Shown here piece by piece: positions 29,241 to 38,722 of a stretch of 64,000 nucleotides of DNA; the stretch's first letter is position 1, and the number at the start of each line of letters is the position of its first letter. The translations under genes and the position numbers were made by a program. This DNA is from CAVQNQ01 sp963714205. GTDB lineage: Bacteria > Acidobacteriota > Terriglobia > Bryobacterales > Bryobacteraceae. A model generated the notes under the pieces. It did no database searches and was not told the origin of the DNA. It saw only the letters and a list, made by a program, of their open reading frames with translations. The stretch covers positions 682,001 through 746,000 of the forward strand of contig CAVQNQ010000003.1 in NCBI GenBank assembly GCA_963714205.1. The letters are read 5' to 3'.

Positions 29241-29645
29241 TTACCTTTCGGGTGACTCCACCAGTTCGGCCACGCGCTCCAACTCAGATACCCGGGCCTC
29301 GATATCCTCGACCTCGATGGCCTTGGCCGCGTGATTGAAGATTGCCTCGGCCGCTCGCACCTTGACGGAGGCTGGTGTATTCGCGTCGATCAACACTTTC
29401 AACAGAGTGGTGGCCGCCGCCGCGGTTCCCTGCTGGAGCCGCGCGACGGCTTGCCCAAAAGCGGCCCGGCGGGCTTCCCGGTACGCGGTCTGAAACTCCG
29501 GCAGTTTCATCCACTTCAGCAACGTGTTGGATGCGATGCCGACCGCCTTCGCAGCCTCCTCGATATTGCGCTGGGTGAGCAAGGCGGCGATCGCTTCTTC
29601 TTTCTTGCGTCCGAATTTCGAGCCGTGCCCTAACATTTGACGCAA
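29241..29645 (-). CDS. HTH protein resembling phage terminase small subunits
   Basis: 134 residues. A helix-turn-helix is visible near residues 15-50 (EEAIAALLTQRNIEEAAKAV, ASNTLLKWMKLPEF), followed by a long helical region (AYREARRAAFGQAVARLQQG, TTLLKVLIDANTPASVKVRA) and a C-terminal coiled coil. This layout is common in small-terminase-like or transposon-associated DNA-binding proteins of Acidobacteria. It heads a minus-strand group of small genes. Either of two nearby ATG codons (29645 or 29636) may be used. No large terminase is present, so a complete prophage is not supported. Confidence 0.65.
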   Translation of the reverse strand: MRQMLGHGSKFGRKKEEAIAALLTQRNIEEAAKAVGIASNTLLKWMKLPEFQTAYREARRAAFGQAVARLQQGTAAAATTLLKVLIDANTPASVKVRAAEAIFNHAAKAIEVEDIEARVSELERVAELVESPER

Positions 29646-29788
29646 CCTGACTCAATCTGGCGGCCGGGCAGCTCCTCATCGCCAGCCTTTCGCCAACGTC
29701 GATTTGCCGCGTAATCACCTTGCTTTTCAAGCGCTTCGGAGTGATCGATGTGTTGACCGCGAAGAGCGCGGCACCAAGGAGAACGATT

Positions 29789-30517
29789 ATGACGACCTTT
29801 ACGATTGACACGGAAAACCACATCATCGTCCACGCTTCCCGCAAGGCGGCCCGCGATACGGGCGCGGCCGTGTTTTCGACCGAAGAACAGCTCGCCGACC
29901 TGATCGGCCCGGACAACAAGCGGCTGGTGGAAATCTGGAACAACTTGCCCGGCGTCAAGCCGGTGACTAAGTTTGCGAACCGGAAGGTGGCGACCGAGCG
30001 CATCTGGAAAGCCATTCAGGGCCTCGGCGAACTCCCCGCTACCGCGCCTGCTCCTGAGGCACAAATTGGCACGCTTGAAACGGAGAGGCCGCTGACTGAT
30101 GTTCCGGCAGCCGAGACCGGTCCTGAGGTGACTCAAACCGAGCCGCGCCAGGAAAACCAAGCCGGTAGCGAACCCGCTCCGGTTGATCCGGTGGAGCAGA
30201 CCGCCGCAGCCCAACCGGTAGCCACCGTTGGCGCACAGGCGCCGCAGGGCGCGCCCGCGGAGGCCGAGTCGAGCAAGGAGACCACCCCGCCCAAGAAGGC
30301 GCTCAGGACTAAAAAGGCAGCCAAGCCGCAGGAAACTGGCGGGCCGCCAGGCGATCCTCCGAAACAGGAACTGCTTGTGGTTCGAGCGGGACTCTTCGCC
30401 GAACACCTCCAGGTACTTCTGGCGGAGTTGGCCGACTGTCATCCGGCTCAGCGCATCAATCTCTTTCTGCATCTGCATCGCGGTCTCCACGCGTTTCTCC
30501 TTTCTCAAGGCCGTTAA
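29789..30517 (+). pseudogene. DUF3489-family protein, N-terminal part; 3' end lost
   Basis: The ATG follows AAGGAG. The first 80 residues (MTTFTIDTENHIIVHASRKA, LVEIWNNLPGVKPVTKF, NRKVATERIWKAIQGL) match the N-terminal region of bacterial DUF3489 proteins. A low-complexity Ala/Pro/Glu linker follows and ends in a Lys-rich stretch (KKALRTKKAAKPQ). In intact relatives a DUF3489 domain with GWQAHSVRGF would come next. Here the frame runs after about 30350 into sequence that is antisense to the facing DUF2924 gene. The protein has therefore probably lost its DNA-binding-like C-terminal domain through a deletion that also removed the end of the convergent gene. Confidence 0.68.
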
Positions 30518-30529
30518 CCTCGTGTCCAT
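30348..30529 (-). pseudogene. DUF2924 protein, truncated at 3' end
   Basis: The minus strand encodes MDTRLTALRKEKRVETAMQM followed by IDALSRMTVGQLRQKYLEVF and NHKQFLFRRIAWR, the conserved start of DUF2924 proteins. The expected continuation (LQ plus a basic C-terminal half) is absent: the frame enters the antisense of the DUF3489-family linker. DUF2924 and DUF3489 genes commonly neighbour each other in phage-like clusters with a recombinase, which is not present here. Confidence 0.65.
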
Positions 30530-30650
30530 GAGGGCTCGATGTCGGCGGACTAGCAAGGGGAGATTCGCGCCGGCGGCGTTCGCGGAGCCGGAGGTAGCCG
30601 GCGGCGAGGATGCGGGCGATGGATCGGAAATCCTCGGCTGGAAAATTCAA
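30456..30650 (-). CDS. Possible small protein upstream of DUF2924
   Basis: A 64-residue frame starts MNFPAEDFRSIARILAAGYL, a helical, natural-looking N-terminus similar in style to small proteins that precede DUF2924 genes. Its C-terminal half overlaps the DUF2924 coding frame and looks less natural, so the real end may differ. Confidence 0.35.
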   Translation of the reverse strand: MNFPAEDFRSIARILAAGYLRLRERRRRESPLASPPTSSPHGHEVNGLEKGETRGDRDADAERD

Positions 30651-30856
30651 GACGGTTTACCTCGCTGTGGATTGGCACCACAGCGAAAGTCCGCCTTGCG
30701 GTCGTTCCGCTGTCGAGTGGAGCGTGCGAGTCGCACGCTACTGTAAACATACGCAGGGAATTCGAAAAGCGTAAACCGAGTCGGCCACCAGCGTTAACCC
30801 CTTGATTGGGGAGGGAGTCGTCTCGCCACTGGGACACGAGTCTGGAATAATGCAAG

Positions 30857-31612
30857 ATGCTGACTTCGACAAGCCCGTCGTGCCCGCTGACCGCTCAGCT
30901 CCACAATCGTTATCTCAAGTTCCAACAATCTGCCCGGCTGCCCAAAAGGCTGGCCGTGAAAGCATCACCTCCCCTCCTGGTCTGTCCTCATGAACGATGG
31001 CACAAGGCACCAGTGAAGTTGCTCATTGTCGGGCAGGAGACCCGCCGTTGGACGTACAACCCTAGTGAGGCCGGCGAACTCGATGACCCAATCGAGAACT
31101 TCTGGGAATTCTCTCGCGCGAAACACGGTGTTGGAGCAATGTGGAATGTTTACAGCTGGTACGCGCTCGGAAGGGTTCACCAGAGACTGAACTCGCCCTT
31201 CTGGCGGGGCTTCCGAACGATCGATTCGGCGATCAACGGAACCCAGGATGCTGCACTGTGGACGAACGTCTTCAAAGTGAACGTGAATGGCTCGGTGATG
31301 AAGAACTGCAAGGCCGCCGAAGTTGCGGCTTTGCAGCGCGCGCAAGAGGGGCTTCTAGCGGAGGAAATCGCCATTCTTAACCCTGATGTCGTCGTGTTCT
31401 TTTCCGGGCCTCGATACGACAGCACGATTCGGGGCGAGTTCCCAGACATGAGAATCTCGCCGCTGTCCCGACGCACGCCGGCGTCCGCGGTAGGGGTAGT
31501 TCAGGCTACAGGTCTCCCTGTGAAGACCATTCGGACGTATCACCCCGAATACCTACAGCGTTCGCGCCAACTGGGTCTCCTGTCGGTGATCAGCCGGTGG
31601 GCGGCCAATTAA
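30857..31612 (+). CDS. Uracil-DNA-glycosylase-fold-like hypothetical protein
   Basis: 251 residues. The core runs VKLLIVGQETRRW, then WNVYSWYALGRVHQRLNS, ALWTNVFKVNVNG, LAEEIAILNPDVVVFFSGP and TIRTYHPEYLQR. The order of a glycine-containing first strand, an N-rich strand, an NPDVVVFFSG strand and a late H-P motif resembles the UDG superfamily fold, but the catalytic residues of known families are not clearly matched. A repair or nucleic-acid role is only suggested. It is the last gene with bacterial-type codon use before the compositional switch. Confidence 0.55.
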   Translation: MLTSTSPSCPLTAQLHNRYLKFQQSARLPKRLAVKASPPLLVCPHERWHKAPVKLLIVGQETRRWTYNPSEAGELDDPIENFWEFSRAKHGVGAMWNVYSWYALGRVHQRLNSPFWRGFRTIDSAINGTQDAALWTNVFKVNVNGSVMKNCKAAEVAALQRAQEGLLAEEIAILNPDVVVFFSGPRYDSTIRGEFPDMRISPLSRRTPASAVGVVQATGLPVKTIRTYHPEYLQRSRQLGLLSVISRWAAN

Positions 31613-32099
31613 TCGAAGACTGAGAACTCGGAGGGGGCAACGGTCGGCGCTTCCGGTCATGCGAAGGCTCCTGGCAAATGTCGTTTTCAGGGCGAGGTAC
31701 ACGCTGCTGTCAAACAACATCCGAGTTCCGAAATCCGCGCATCGAGATGACGGTTGCGTTAACCAACCTCGGGTGTTCTCCGGCGTCGGGGAGAGGTCAG
31801 GATGGAAGGGGAGAAAACGGACTCACCGGGGCGATGCAGACCACTCTCCGCGACACGGCGCAGAGAACGGGACCGTCCGGAAATGTTTGGCGTTATTGGG
31901 GATACTACGCGAGGCGGGGGCGGGCGCACGTGGGGCGCTGCCGTCAACTACTGGGATTGGGGTCTGCCCCCGTTTTTGGCGTAGAGCCATAGTTTGGCTC
32001 CCCAGTCTGGACGAACTTCGAACTTTTGCCGCGCTAAGTGCTTGAAAACACATGAAACCGCACTCTCACTGCGCTACGCGGGCACCAGTGGACCTGAGC
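31613..32099 (+). other. Transition region between the bacterial and archaeal blocks
   Basis: No gene can be supported here. Before it, genes have bacterial promoters and CAG/CTG-rich codon use; after it, TATA boxes, Tfx genes and CAA/CTC-rich codon use. The local sequence contains no transposase, integrase or tRNA that would mark a natural insertion. Confidence 0.6.
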
Positions 32100-32186
32100 A
32101 TGCACCCAAACGTCGGCATCAACCGCCTGCTCACTGCCGTCCAAACCCTCGACAACGCACTCCAGCTCGGCAACCACCTCGCCTAA
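32100..32186 (+). CDS. Very short frame, possible gene end
   Basis: Twenty-eight codons starting MHPNVGINRLLTAVQTLDNA, with codon use of the archaeal block. It may be the tail of a gene truncated at the join or a small peptide. Confidence 0.3.
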   Translation: MHPNVGINRLLTAVQTLDNALQLGNHLA

Positions 32187-32309
32187 GGCGAACCCGCCCT
32201 TCGTCGTAGTTTCGAGCTTGCTTCAAGGATTCCTGGTCGCACTGGGAGTTGCCCGAAAGGTGTGAACAACCCCAAGACTGTTCGGGCAAACGCTCCTCAA
32301 TGAGAAACG

Positions 32310-32317
32310 TTATAAAG
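32310..32317 (+). promoter_or_regulatory. Archaeal TATA box
   Basis: TTATAAAG lies about 37 bases upstream of the ATG at 32350, the distance expected for a TATA box serving a short-leader transcript of the zinc-finger gene pair. Confidence 0.6.
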
Positions 32318-32349
32318 CCCGAGTTCTCTCTGGCTCGTAGGGCTTTGCT

Positions 32350-32811
32350 ATGAGGTGCAGTAACCATCCAAAGACTGACGCTGTGGGGGCGTGTGTCAAC
32401 TGCGGCAAGTTGTTCTGTCAGGATTGCCTCATTAAATCTGGCAAGAAGAATTACTGTAAGGAGTGCCTTGCTGACAGGTTGTCTGATGCTGAAGCAGAAC
32501 CCAAAGGAAAGGTGGTTGTCACGCAGACAAACAACCAGCAAGTCGGTACAGCAGCGATCCCGCCCGCAGCCGGTCCATCCAACGCTGGCCGAATCATCCG
32601 CTGGATCGTGAGCATCCTCTTCGCACTAGCCGCACTAGGAGCCATGGCTTCGCACAAGGGCTTTGGCGCGTTCTGCTGCATCATCATCTTCCTTCTCTGG
32701 CTACCACCACTGGAAGACTATCTTGAGCAGAAAAAACTGCTCATGCCCGTCTGGGTGCGCGTACTCCTCACGCTCGTCTTCTTAGCGCTCATAGGCGCGG
32801 GAAGTCGATAA
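32350..32811 (+). CDS. B-box-like zinc-finger membrane protein, copy 1
   Basis: 153 residues. A compact cysteine/histidine module fills residues 1-45 (MRCSNHPKTDAVGACVNCGK, LFCQDCLIKSGKKNYCKECL), a B-box-type zinc finger common in archaeal and bacterial membrane proteins of unknown role. A polar linker (KVVVTQTNNQQVG) then leads to three hydrophobic segments (IVSILFALAALGAMA, FCCIIIFLLWLPP, VLLTLVFLALIGAG). The finger probably faces the cytoplasm and mediates protein contacts. A tandem paralogue starts 2 bases after the stop. Confidence 0.75.
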   Translation: MRCSNHPKTDAVGACVNCGKLFCQDCLIKSGKKNYCKECLADRLSDAEAEPKGKVVVTQTNNQQVGTAAIPPAAGPSNAGRIIRWIVSILFALAALGAMASHKGFGAFCCIIIFLLWLPPLEDYLEQKKLLMPVWVRVLLTLVFLALIGAGSR

Positions 32812-32813
32812 CC

Positions 32814-33125
32814 ATGAAATGCAAACACCACGCCACCAAAGACGCCACGGGTGCCTGCACGAGTTGCGGAAACCTGTTCTGCGAGACCTGCCTGCTCACC
32901 GTTCGGAAAAAACAGGTCTGCAAGGAATGCGCGGGCGATCAACTTGCAGCACACGACGACGTCAAGAAGGAACACCCACAAATTGTCATCACACAGACCA
33001 ACAGCCAACAAGTACACGGTGACACGGCGGGAAAACCCCGAGGAAGCTGGGGGTGGCTTTGCTTCTGGATCATCGTCTGCTTCCCCATCGCGATCTTCTA
33101 CTACTTCGCCAGAGAATGGAAATAG
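32814..33125 (+). CDS. B-box-like zinc-finger membrane protein, copy 2
   Basis: 103 residues, paralogue of the gene before it. It has the same cysteine pattern (MKCKHHATKDATGACTSCGN, LFCETCLLTVRKKQVCKECA) and the same linker motif (IVITQTNSQQV), but only one membrane segment (WLCFWIIVCFPIAIFYYFA). The pair is co-transcribed and likely acts as a hetero-complex or arose by simple duplication. Confidence 0.75.
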   Translation: MKCKHHATKDATGACTSCGNLFCETCLLTVRKKQVCKECAGDQLAAHDDVKKEHPQIVITQTNSQQVHGDTAGKPRGSWGWLCFWIIVCFPIAIFYYFAREWK

Positions 33126-33135
33126 TGGTGCCGGG

Positions 33136-33576
33136 GTGACGCACCCACTCCTCAGCCACCACCCACCGCACCAGTACGATCACTGCTTACGCTACCGAAC
33201 CCGACACCACACCGTTTACGTGTGCGCCCGCTGTTGCGGCTACTACGCAGGATTCCTAACCACCATACTCGGCAGCCTGATCGTGAATCCGCCATTCTCC
33301 GCAACCGACTGGATTATTCTGGCCGTCGTCCCACCACTCTGCATCGCGGCCTGGTACGCGGACGCGCTCCACGCCAGCGCGATACTAGCAAACAACCGGA
33401 CACGCGTCCTCGCTGGAGCACTGCTCGGAGTAAGCGTCGCAAGGGCAATCGCGCTCCTAACGCACAACCCGTACGACATGAGAGTGTACGTTCCACTCAT
33501 CGTCTCTCTCGCAATCGGCATGGTAGCACTCACCCGCATACCTCAAGACAAGAGCCGCAACGAAACGACTCTATAG
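33136..33576 (+). CDS. DUF2085-like membrane protein
   Basis: 146 residues from a GTG 10 bases after the upstream stop. It begins with a short His-rich tail and has a conserved YVCARCCGYYAGF motif, the cysteine signature of DUF2085 proteins. Four hydrophobic segments follow (LTTILGSLIV, WIILAVVPPLCIAAWYA, VLAGALLGVSVARAIALL, VPLIVSLAIGMVAL). Function unknown; it completes a three-gene unit of Cys-rich membrane proteins. Confidence 0.7.
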   Translation: MTHPLLSHHPPHQYDHCLRYRTRHHTVYVCARCCGYYAGFLTTILGSLIVNPPFSATDWIILAVVPPLCIAAWYADALHASAILANNRTRVLAGALLGVSVARAIALLTHNPYDMRVYVPLIVSLAIGMVALTRIPQDKSRNETTL

Positions 33577-33965
33577 TGCGCGCCAAGGGAGAAGCGCCCA
33601 TTTGGGTCGTTGCGCAGTTTCTCCTACAGGACGCCCATTCGTGCTTCTTCCAGCGCCCAGTTCGGAATCCATGCCGCCACGCAACGAATCCCCTCAAGAC
33701 CAGGGGGACCGGAACAGCGCTTCACGACGACCGAAACTGCTCGCGAACCCCGAGCGGACGCAAACAGACTCATGCAACACAATGGCTAGTGAGTGATTCC
33801 GCCTAACGGTAACATTCTGGATGGTTTATGGAGCGGGATGACGGGACGCGAAGCCCGCGACTGTCCACGGAGGCGCCGTCCGCGGCCGATATTTACTCGA
33901 TGGCTGGTCGCTCTTGCGATGGGTGACCAGCAGCTATTTCAATGCACAATCAGTATCATCAGAAC
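33577..33965 (+). other. Intergenic region, nothing recognised
   Basis: About 390 bases without a supported gene. It contains a GC-rich inverted stretch around 33840-33890 (GGGACGCGAAGCCCGCG) that could form a hairpin. Confidence 0.4.
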
Positions 33966-36900
33966 ATGATTCAAGGCGCTCGAAAGCTCCCGACCATGCA
34001 CCTCTCGGTGCGCGTACCATGGCACGACCGCCAGTGGGACGGAACAGTATGCGCGAACCCACGCGAGAACACCTCCTGTCTGGCTCTGCCACGAATCGCG
34101 GAGAATAAAGACGACGGCGCGGAAAGCCGACCCGACATCGCAGGCCAACCATGGAATCGTGAAGGTATCGGTCTGCCTGCGTGTGCTGCCGAGCGAGGCG
34201 CGTTCATGGCGCCATTCGACTACACACGGCGCGTCAATCACCCGTACAGCCGCAACGACATGTACGCCCACTTCGACGAGACCATCTTTCGACACCCACG
34301 GTATTCCGTCGGAGCAGTCCCTTTCGCATGGATGATGAAAGCCGACGATGGCATCCCCGAAAAAGCGACAGCGTATGGTATCAACTTCAAACCAGGACGC
34401 GAACCTGACCTAGAATTCGACCATACGTGGGTCCAAGAACGGACGAACCAGCTCGCCATGCTGGACACCTTCTTCAGCGCGATACAGCCCGACGAATCAC
34501 TCATCTTCTGCTACGCCAAACAAACACCACTCACCGACGACCGACGGCGCGTGATCGTCGGTATTGGACGCGTCCTCAACGTCGCTGAACCCATCGAGTA
34601 CCGCTACAAGAAGGGCGCCCCAGCAAACGCAATACGGTGCGTGTTGTGGGAACGCAACATCACCCACTCGATCCGACCAACGATGGAAGACGGATTCCTC
34701 CTCCCGTACCACGAACTCATCACGCTCGCAGAGAAAGACCCGAGCATCGACCTCGCGAGCCTCGTCCTGCACGCCCCCGAAGAACATTGGGACGCGTTCT
34801 CGATGGGCAGCGAACACGTCACGCACGACCAAGCCATCACCGTCCTGATCTCCTGTGCCTCCCTCATTGATCGCTTGGAGAAACTCCTCCCCGGCAACTG
34901 GCAACAACAACGGGCGTGGGTGGACGCCCAACTCAATCGCATTTGGCGACTGCGCGGTGCATTCCCCGGTCTCGGTTCAGCACTCACCGCGTTTGGCGTG
35001 ACGCACGGCACCCTCGTCGCCCACGCAATCGGCCAGCGGCTTCATGCGGACGGCGCAAACGACATCCGCGACCCGTGGCCGCTCGTCGCCGACGTCTTCA
35101 AGAACCCCTCACTCCTCCCGCCAGAACTTGCGGCAATGATCGGCAGAACAACCGCCGCCCTCTGGGTGGCACTCGAACCTGACCGACGAGCCCTCCTCAA
35201 ACTCCTCTCACGCTTCGAACTCACCAAAGAGCAAGCCACGCGCTGGTTCGTCGCGGAAGAACGCACCAGAGCAGGAATCACCCTCACCGACAAAGAAATC
35301 ATCGAAAACCCGTACCGTTGCTTCGAAGCCGACCGGGACCAGGCCGACCCCATACCACTGCGCACGGTCGATCGCGGCCTCTTCCCCGACGCGAACATCA
35401 ACGCAGCAATTCCCGTCCCAGAACCATCAGCGTGCAAAGAGGCAATAGACCCCCGGCGTGGACGATCACTGTGTATCGCCGCACTGGACCAAGCCGCCGC
35501 ACGAGGAAACACACTCCTACCACAAGAGTGGCTCGTCCAACGCGTGCGTGACATGGAGGTAGCACCATCCTGTGCCATCGGCGGCGACTGGATGACCGCA
35601 TTCGCAAGCATCCTCCAAGGACCACTGGAAAAAGCACACCTGGCAGACGGTACCACCGCCTGGCAACTCCGAACATTCGCAACAACCAAAGAGCTCATCA
35701 CGGCACGCGTGAACAGACGACTCGCCGCAAAGCGCCATCCGGGCGACCACAACTGGCGCGACCTCATCGACAACGAACTACCGCCGATCGCCAAGGCCAC
35801 CGATCAGGAGACGGAAGAATTTGCGCGCCAAGAGAAAGCCCGCGCCCTTGAAGAACTCTTCCGGTCACGCTTCGCCGTTCTTATCGGTCCGGCAGGCACA
35901 GGGAAAACGAGCCTTCTCACCGCGCTCATCAAGATCCCGGCAATTGCAGAAGGTGGAGTGCTCCTCCTGGCACCGACTGGGAAAGCACGCGTACAACTCC
36001 AAAAGCGGACGAAGAACGCACAGGCACAAACCCTCGCGCAATTTCTCCTCGCCTACGGACGGTACAAGCCAGCGACGCAAACATACCGCGTCACCGGCAA
36101 CACCAAGCGCGAGCGCGCATACAAAACCGTCATCATCGACGAATGCTCCATGCTTACCGAAGAGCAACTCGCCGCGACCATCGACGCGATCGAGACAACC
36201 GCCGTCGACCGCCTAATCCTCGTCGGCGACCCACGGCAACTTCCTCCCATCGGCGCAGGCAGACCGTTCGTGGACATCGTACGACACGTCACAGCAGTAG
36301 CGACGAACCAAAAACCTCCAGGTTACGCAGAACTCCGCATCGTGCGTCGGCAAACGGACGTCACCGAGCAATGACCCCAGCGATGCTCCTGCATCACGCG
36401 ACGACATCATCCTCGCCCGCTGGTTCGGCGGCGAAGCACCCGACCCAGGCTCCGACAACGTATGGGACCGCCTCGCGAACGGGACCGCAGTAGGAGTACA
36501 TGCCCTCTCCTGGACAAACGAGAAAGACCTCCAAGCAAAGCTCCTCGTCCACCTCAAGCAAACACTCCGACGACTCACGAACGAATCGTGCCCCAAAGAC
36601 GCGGCGGACGACATCGTGTTTGAGGTCAGCCTCGGCGGACAACCCTATGGTGCCGGCGTCTACTTTCACGCCTCACGCGAACGCAACGGGACGCTCCAGC
36701 CCGGCGCGGGCGCAAGCGCGGAAGCATGGCAAATCCTCACGCCCGTACGAGGGGGCGAAACCGGAGTGGACGGAATCAATCGGTGGCTCCAACGACTCTA
36801 CCGAGACCGCGCACGGCGGATGGCACAACCCGAGAAGTACTGGGACCGCAAAACCTGCAAACCGCTCGGGCGCCAAGAAATCCTCTACGGCGACAAGGTC

Positions 36901-37770
36901 ATCAACATCAGGAACGGACCGCGTGACGACGTCTACCCGGCAAAAGAACCGTCCTACCTAGCCAACGGAGAAATCGGCATGGTCGTCGGCCAGTACAAGG
37001 GAAAGGACTGGAAACCAAAAGGGCTACCGTGGAAAGCAGAAGTCGAGTTCTCCTCACAACTCGGGTACAAGTACGGCTTTCAGAGCAGCGACTTTAGCGA
37101 CGACGGCGACGCGCGACTCGAACTCGCGTACGCACTCACGATTCACAAAGCCCAAGGCAGCGAATTCGGCGTCACCTTCGTCGTCGTACCAAACCCGTGC
37201 GCGCTCCTCTCGCGAGAACTCCTCTACACCGCACTGACGCGACAACAACACGCCGTGATCATCCTCCACCAAGGCGACATCCGATCGCTCATGAACCTCT
37301 CCTCAACCGAGCATTCGGAAACCGCCCGACGACTCACGAACCTGTTCGACGCACCAGCGCCCGTCGAACACGCCGGGAAATTCCTCGAAAAAGGCCTCAT
37401 CCACCGCACCGAACGCGGCGAACTCGTCAGGTCAAAATCAGAAGTCATCATCGCCAACATGCTCCACAAACTGCACATCGCGTACGCGTACGAGCAACCA
37501 CTACGCGCCGATGATGGCAGCGTCCGCTATCCCGACTTCACCATCGATGACGCCGAAACCGGCCAACGCATCTTTCTCGAACACCTCGGCATGCTCGACG
37601 AACCAGCCTACCGACGACGATGGGAAGCAAAACGCGTCTGGTACCAACAGCACGGCGTGCGCGAAGCGCCAGACAACGGCGAGACGGGCACGCTCCTCAC
37701 GACCGACGAGATCAACGGGATCAACTGCGAAACAATCCAGGCACAACTCCGACAGATCCTCAGCCTGTGA
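33966..37770 (+). CDS. RecD-like SF1 helicase fused to a PD-(D/E)XK nuclease-like domain, apparent frameshift
   Basis: A very large protein (about 1267 residues after correction). The N-terminal region starts MHLSVRVPWHDRQWDG with a conserved WHD-W-C pattern. A RecD2-like helical part follows (ITLTDKEIIENPYRCFEAD). The helicase core has Walker A GPAGTGKTSLLTAL near residue 640, Walker B IIDECSM, VGDPRQLPPIGAG and a UvrD-C-2 motif TIHKAQGSEFGV. The end is PD-(D/E)XK-like (RSKSEVIIANML, YPDFTI, IFLEHLG). The frame breaks at about 36370 after DVTEQ and resumes one base over as DPSDAPASRDDIILARWFGG, so one base is missing or added. It likely unwinds and cuts DNA in defence or repair. Alternative start at 33942 or 33996. 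Confidence 0.8.
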
Positions 37771-37989
37771 GCACGAAAGAACCGCTCTCCGGGCAACAGT
37801 GGTACAACCCGCCAACCGTGGAGCCCAAACCAGAGTACACGACTGCCCCCTCCCGGTGACGAGGCGTCGGAACGCGACCAGCTCGAACGACTCTTGCGCG
37901 GTTGTGTTGAGGGCAAGCACTCGCAAGAAACAGACGAGCCGGAACCACCGGAAAACGCGTCATTGCCAGAACGCCGGAGCAAGCCATAA
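37767..37989 (+). CDS. Small hydrophilic protein coupled to the RecD-like gene, apparent frameshift
   Basis: A GTG overlapping the upstream TGA begins VSTKEPLSGQQWYNPPTVEP. The frame stops at 37859, but after the CCCCC run near 37845 another frame gives PPPGDEASERDQLERLLRGC and ends at 37989. Joined, it is about 74 residues, acidic, with one short helix. A homopolymer indel is the likely cause. Function unknown. Confidence 0.5.
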
Positions 37990-38093
37990 CTGACAACGTC
38001 GGGCTCGGTGCATGTCATTGGCCTAGTCCGAGGGCAGCCTAGCATCGACGGCGACCAAAACACATTAATACTGAGGGCCACAACCGCAAAGTC

Positions 38094-38267
38094 ATGTCAA
38101 CGCTGAAAGCATTGGGAATCATCGGAACGGGTGGTCTCGGCGTTCTTGTCGCGGGGCTCTTGATCAGCTCCGTGCTGAAGACTGGTTGGGACTGGCTGTT
38201 TGGCATCCTGCTCTTTATCTTCGTGCTCGCCGGCGCCATAGCACTCGTCGCCAAACACGTGAGTTGA
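38094..38267 (+). CDS. Small two-TM membrane protein
   Basis: 57 residues, MSTLKALGIIGTGGLGVLVA, with two hydrophobic helices separated by KTGWDW. CATTAATAC at about 38062-38070 lies near 28 bases before the ATG and fits a TATA box for a leaderless transcript. Function unknown. Confidence 0.55.
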   Translation: MSTLKALGIIGTGGLGVLVAGLLISSVLKTGWDWLFGILLFIFVLAGAIALVAKHVS

Positions 38268-38346
38268 TTCCGCTGCGCGATGTCGTCCGTGACCTCGTCC
38301 TATATGTAGGCCAGTGCGTGATGATGCCCGCGATGCGCGGATCGCA

Positions 38347-38697
38347 TTACGTCGTGCAGCGCACCATGGGACACGAGCAATTCGCCCAGAGTGTCCCGTT
38401 CCCCAGAGCGTATCTTGCGCATGGCGGGTGGGGTCCACCAGGATAGAAGACCATCGTCTTGTTCGGCTCCGAGGAGTTCGTGTGAACGAGTTTGAGGATC
38501 TCGCCCGCGTTGATCGCTGATGGTGGACCGGGAGCAACACTCGCGTTCCAAGCATCAGCACGATGACTCGGGGCGCACGAGACCACGAGGACGACCAAGA
38601 CCATACTCACGAGGAGCACCGTGACCCCTCCACGTTCTTCCCCCGGCCACATGCCACGACGTGCGAGCAGTCCGTGCCACCGTTCACCACTGATCAT
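38347..38697 (-). CDS. Small membrane-anchored protein with sequons
   Basis: 116 residues. It has a basic N-terminus, one membrane helix (VTVLLVSMVLVVLVVSCA) and an outer part with several N-X-S/T sites (AWNASV, VHTNSS, NKTMV, GNGTL, ANCSC) and Pro/Cys-rich ends. The sequons suggest an archaeal, N-glycosylated surface protein. No family recognised. Confidence 0.55.
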   Translation of the reverse strand: MISGERWHGLLARRGMWPGEERGGVTVLLVSMVLVVLVVSCAPSHRADAWNASVAPGPPSAINAGEILKLVHTNSSEPNKTMVFYPGGPHPPCARYALGNGTLWANCSCPMVRCTT

Positions 38698-38722
38698 TGC
38701 CGCTAGAAACGGAAGGCTTGCT

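Noticed and set aside
28500..30650. Prophage
   Set aside because: Only small terminase-like and DUF2924/DUF3489-type genes are present; no capsid, portal, large terminase or integrase.
31659..32045. Plus-strand frame of 128 codons at the block junction
   Set aside because: Composition is not protein-like, no ribosome-binding site, and competing frames of similar length overlap it.
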